Translations under genes and position numbers: made by a program
In this document: piece after piece, positions 30,563 through 32,980 of the stretch
Position numbering within the stretch: position 1 is the stretch's first letter
Layout of the letters: every line of letters starts with the position of its first letter
From: a virus
DNA: 32,980 bases
Strand: one strand, 5' to 3'
IMG/VR virus record: IMGVR_UViG_3300030329_001881
Coordinates: 1 to 32,980 of that record
The notes under the pieces: model-generated
Told to the model about the DNA's origin: nothing
The model's input: the letters and a program-made list of their open reading frames with translations, nothing else
Databases searched by the model: none

Positions 30563-31479
30563 GGCACAAACAGGTAAATTTTGATTTTGGTCAAAGTTAT
30601 GAAACAGACAAAAATAAAACATTGATTATTAGCTTTAGTGGTGGTCGTACTTCTGGATACTTAACACACCAAATGCTAAAAGAAAAAAATCAATGGAAAG
30701 ATATTCATGTAGTGTTTGCTAATACAGGACAAGAACATGAAAAGACACTAGAGTTCATAAATAATTGTGATATAAACTTTGGCTTCAACACTAAATGGAT
30801 AGAAGCTGTCCACACATTCGAGAAGGGTAAGGGAGTAACATATAAAACAGTAGATTTTAAAACTGCTTCAAGGACAGGTGAACCCTTTGAAAATGCCATA
30901 AAAAAATTTGGCTTACCATTTTCTAAGTCACCTCATTGCACCAGAGAACTAAAAAATTATCCAATCAATTCATATATCAAAAGTTTAGGGCTTACAAAAA
31001 AAGATTACAAAATTGCAATCGGAATTAGGGCTGATGAAGCAAAAAGAGCAAATCCTGACAATAAATTAAACTTTATTTTTCCATTATTAGATACAAACAT
31101 TCATAAACAAGATGTGCTCGATTGGTGGGAAGATCAAAAATTTGATTTAGAAATTCCAGAACATATGGGCAATTGTGTGTGGTGCTGGAAAAAATCTTAT
31201 AAAAAACTTATGACAGTTATGGCAGAATGTCCAGAAGCCTTTGATTTTCCAGAAAGAATGGAAAAACTTTACAGCAGAAATGGTGCTGTTGCTAACAAAC
31301 TTCAAAAAGATATAAAAATATTTAGGGGCTGGAAGTCGGTAGAAAACATTAGAGAAATGATGTCTCAAGGGTTTGAAAAATATATTGACTTGCACCATTT
31401 ACACATTACTGATGGGTGTAGTGAATCATGTGAGCCTTTTTTAGATGATGACACAAAACCGATAAAAATATTAGATTAG
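30559..31479 (+). CDS. PAPS reductase-family (PP-loop) protein
   Basis: A 306-residue protein of the adenine nucleotide alpha-hydrolase superfamily. The PP-loop ISFSGGRTSGYL is near the N-terminus. A CTREL segment and a CVWC pair later recall the sulfur/iron-sulfur chemistry of PAPS-reductase and DndC-like proteins. I chose GTG at 30559 because it overlaps the preceding stop (GTGA); a TTG at 30544 is possible. Phage members are of uncertain function, with sulfur-based nucleic-acid modification or cysteine supply as options. Confidence 0.75.
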   Translation: MRHKQVNFDFGQSYETDKNKTLIISFSGGRTSGYLTHQMLKEKNQWKDIHVVFANTGQEHEKTLEFINNCDINFGFNTKWIEAVHTFEKGKGVTYKTVDFKTASRTGEPFENAIKKFGLPFSKSPHCTRELKNYPINSYIKSLGLTKKDYKIAIGIRADEAKRANPDNKLNFIFPLLDTNIHKQDVLDWWEDQKFDLEIPEHMGNCVWCWKKSYKKLMTVMAECPEAFDFPERMEKLYSRNGAVANKLQKDIKIFRGWKSVENIREMMSQGFEKYIDLHHLHITDGCSESCEPFLDDDTKPIKILD

Positions 31480-31505
31480 TATGAGTAGCAGAAGTAAGTA
31501 TATTT

Positions 31506-31545
31506 GTATCATATATCCCCCTTTAAGAGGGGTATATATTGATAC
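31506..31545 (+). promoter_or_regulatory. Long hairpin upstream of the nuclease gene
   Basis: GTATCATATATCCCC at 31506-31520 pairs with GGGGTATATATTGATAC at 31529-31545, with two single-base bulges and a CTTTAAGA loop. A TATAAT follows at 31547-31552. The arms are too perfect to be chance in a 120-base gap. It may be an operator over a promoter, a structured mRNA leader or an attenuator. The gap also holds an open frame of 38 codons (31481-31597), which I do not call a gene. Confidence 0.65.
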
Positions 31546-31600
31546 ATATAATATGCTTAGGAATAAAGGGCTTCAGAGGGTGTTGTTTCAGAGGTGAAAA

Positions 31601-32122
31601 ATGAGTGATACAAGAATTACATTACGAGAGAGATTAAAGAATTGTAAGTTTGAGGGTGATAAGGCAGAGGATCATTTTAAACAACTAATGGAAGCAAGGG
31701 GCTATTTTGTACTCCCAGCTACTAAAGAACAGAATATGAAAGACCATGTAGATTTCTGGGTAGATCGTAAAGAAACTAATACAGAACAAAAGGTCAGCGA
31801 TTACTATGGTGTAGATGTTAAAGGTAATAGACATCTTGATTGTATATGGCTAGAGCTAAAGAATGTGTTAGGTGATAAGGGTTGGTTAGAGGGAGAAGCA
31901 GAATACATTGTCTTTGATATTAAAGAATTGAAAGCGTTTTGTTTTTACAAAAGAACAGACCTATTGGAGTATTGTCAGAAGATAACCAAAAAGGCACAGA
32001 GCAAATGGGATTATAATAAAATCTATACTAGGTGGGGTAGAGCAGATAAACTTATTAAGGTACAACATAAGGACATTAAACATTTACAGAAGGGGATAAT
32101 GAAATATGAAAGCAACAGATAA
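31601..32122 (+). CDS. PD-(D/E)XK nuclease-like protein
   Basis: A 173-residue protein with the order of a PD-(D/E)XK nuclease: E23 in an early helix, D51 in DHVDFWV, then D72-V-K74 in YGVDVKG, and a later YIVFDIKELKAFCFY strand. It lies in the replication module and overlaps the next gene by 17 bases. Such small phage nucleases resolve or trim DNA. Activity is predicted from motif order only. Confidence 0.6.
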   Translation: MSDTRITLRERLKNCKFEGDKAEDHFKQLMEARGYFVLPATKEQNMKDHVDFWVDRKETNTEQKVSDYYGVDVKGNRHLDCIWLELKNVLGDKGWLEGEAEYIVFDIKELKAFCFYKRTDLLEYCQKITKKAQSKWDYNKIYTRWGRADKLIKVQHKDIKHLQKGIMKYESNR

Positions 32123-32321
32123 GCAGATCGCAGGATCACACTATAAAAACCTAAAGATTCAGCCTGTAGAGTTCTGTCAGAAGAACGAACTTAACTACTG
32201 TGAATCAGCTATTATTAAATATGTGTGTAGGCACAGGAATAAGAATGGGGCAGAGGATATACAAAAAGTTATCCATTATGCCGAATTGTTATTAGAATTA
32301 GAGTATGCAGATAAAGATTAA
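32106..32321 (+). CDS. DUF3310 protein
   Basis: A 71-residue protein matching the DUF3310 pattern: SHYKNLKIQPVEFCQKN, then SAIIKYVCRHRNKNGAEDI and a final helix IHYAELLLE. Family members are small phage proteins sometimes labelled nucleotide kinase, a function I regard as uncertain. A strong AAGGGG site precedes the ATG. It overlaps both neighbours. Confidence 0.85.
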   Translation: MKATDKQIAGSHYKNLKIQPVEFCQKNELNYCESAIIKYVCRHRNKNGAEDIQKVIHYAELLLELEYADKD

Positions 32322-32901
32322 AGACAATATCAAACAGTTTAGTAAGGGGCTTACTAATGTAGAAAAGAAAAAACTACCACTAATAACCAGATCAGCCATT
32401 AATAACACATTGTTTGGCTTGAAGAAAGAAATGGCTAAACAAACAATCAAGAAGCTAGACAAGCCCACACCCTTTACACAAAAAGGTTTCTTCATTGACA
32501 AAGCTAAAGGAAAGAAACTATCAGGCAAACTATTCATTAGACCAGAGGTTGCTAAATACTTGCGATGGGTAATAGATGGTGGCTTGAGAGACGAAAAGAG
32601 AATGATACCTGTACCCTTTACAGCTAACGCCAGATTAAATAAGTTTGGAAATATAGTCGGCAAAAGGTCAGGACTTATCAAGAAAAAGTCTCAATTCATT
32701 GGCACAATAAAAAATATTACAGGAGTATGGGAAAGATTTAACAAGGGTAAGAATGTTAAATTAATTATAGGATTCAAACCTTCTGTACAATATGAGGGTG
32801 GCAAGTTCCCCTTCTATCGCATTGGTAAAAAGTATGTTGAAAACACCTTCAATAAACACCTCACAAAAGCATATAAATTTAGAATGAAACAAATAAAATA
32901 A
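32305..32901 (+). CDS. Basic tail/neck protein, gpZ-like
   Basis: A 198-residue, very basic protein (lysine and arginine rich) beginning MQIKIKDNIKQFSKGLTNVE. The segment LITRSAINNTLFGLKKEMAK resembles the start of lambda minor tail protein Z, a tail completion factor, and the later WVIDGGLRDEK and GNIVGKRSGLIKKK fit that group. It lies right before the terminase genes on the circular map, at the boundary of replication and structural modules. Assignment to gpZ is tentative. Confidence 0.5.
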   Translation: MQIKIKDNIKQFSKGLTNVEKKKLPLITRSAINNTLFGLKKEMAKQTIKKLDKPTPFTQKGFFIDKAKGKKLSGKLFIRPEVAKYLRWVIDGGLRDEKRMIPVPFTANARLNKFGNIVGKRSGLIKKKSQFIGTIKNITGVWERFNKGKNVKLIIGFKPSVQYEGGKFPFYRIGKKYVENTFNKHLTKAYKFRMKQIK

Positions 32902-32913
32902 CAGGTAATATAA

Positions 32914-32980
32914 ATGACACTTATAGTTCATACAGCAAAAAGGTACTTTCTGGGCGTAGTTTTAAGGGTTATACGAAAAG
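32914..32980 (+). CDS. Possible short ORF crossing the circular joint
   Basis: An ATG at 32914, with AGGT upstream, opens a frame beginning MTLIVHTAKRYFLGVVLRVI. If the ends are joined at the 14-bp repeat, the frame continues to a TAG at bases 68-70, giving 40 residues and ending ten bases before the terminase small-subunit ATG. It may be a tiny gene or only an open stretch in the packaging-site region. Low confidence. Confidence 0.3.
   Translation, partial: MTLIVHTAKRYFLGVVLRVIRK
32967..32980. repeat. Terminal direct repeat, right copy
   Basis: Exact copy of bases 1-14. The neighbouring non-coding stretch (from about 32902 through the joint to base 80) lies immediately before the terminase small subunit, where cos sites sit in lambda-like phages. 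Two AAGCGC direct repeats occur at about 12-17 and 34-39 and would be worth testing as part of a packaging site. No cos site can be proven from the sequence alone. Confidence 0.65.

Noticed and set aside
31481-31597. A 38-codon open frame filling the gap before the nuclease gene
   Set aside because: It has no ribosome binding site, no recognisable features, and its middle is the long inverted repeat, which explains the sequence better.
1-32980. tRNA, rRNA or riboswitch genes
   Set aside because: No cloverleaf-like segment or known riboswitch core stood out on reading; a covariance-model scan would be needed to exclude them formally.

Overview
The window reads as one complete, circularly assembled genome of an AT-rich (about one third G+C by eye) tailed phage. 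Its first and last 14 bases are identical (1-14 and 32967-32980), and gene content flows across that joint, which implies a circle of about 32,966 bp. The lambda-like head and tail modules, the tape measure and the absence of contractile-tail genes point to a siphovirus-type particle. The A+T richness, the very compact overlapping genes and the fibre C-terminus resembling those of marine phages suggest a bacterioplankton host; a signal-peptide/lipoprotein outer-membrane module implies a Gram-negative one. I see no integrase, DNA polymerase, RNA polymerase or tRNA gene, so I infer a phage that is probably virulent and uses the host replisome.

Layout, plus strand from the left: terminase small and large subunits (81-2352), a gpW-like connector, a lambda gpB-like portal, a protease/major-capsid fusion with a probable internal capsid start (4642-6711), and a terminator. 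Then come head-tail joining genes, a GTA-type holin, tail terminator and tail tube, a tail chaperone with a -1 frameshift extension, a 598-residue tape measure, two minor tail proteins and a 1467-residue gpJ-like tail protein/fibre (to 17159). A run of very small coiled-coil or membrane proteins follows (17156-18623).

The striking part is 18604-23382. It is a tightly overlapped cassette of CsgF, CsgG (curli secretion pore), a secreted curlin-repeat protein, a FecR-domain secreted protein and a CHASE2 class III adenylate cyclase with all canonical catalytic residues. The cassette runs straight into a T4-type endolysin (23379-23807). Its coding overlaps with phage genes on both sides argue against an assembly chimera. 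Its role is unknown. Candidates are an amyloid-like surface layer made by the infected cell, cAMP reprogramming of the host, or help in opening the outer membrane at lysis.

The minus strand from 28337 down to 23770 is a separate, presumably early operon with strong Shine-Dalgarno sites: several tiny unknown proteins, a YqaJ/lambda-type exonuclease, a Dam-like N6-adenine methyltransferase, a small HTH protein, a second (SPPY-type) DNA methyltransferase and an HNH nuclease. A divergent control region with two inverted repeats lies at 28338-28482. The plus strand from 28483 encodes two small ribbon-helix-helix-like proteins, an SSB-like protein, a RepA/RecA-fold ATPase, a PAPS-reductase-family protein, a PD-(D/E)XK-like nuclease, a DUF3310 protein and a basic gpZ-like protein leading back to the terminase genes.
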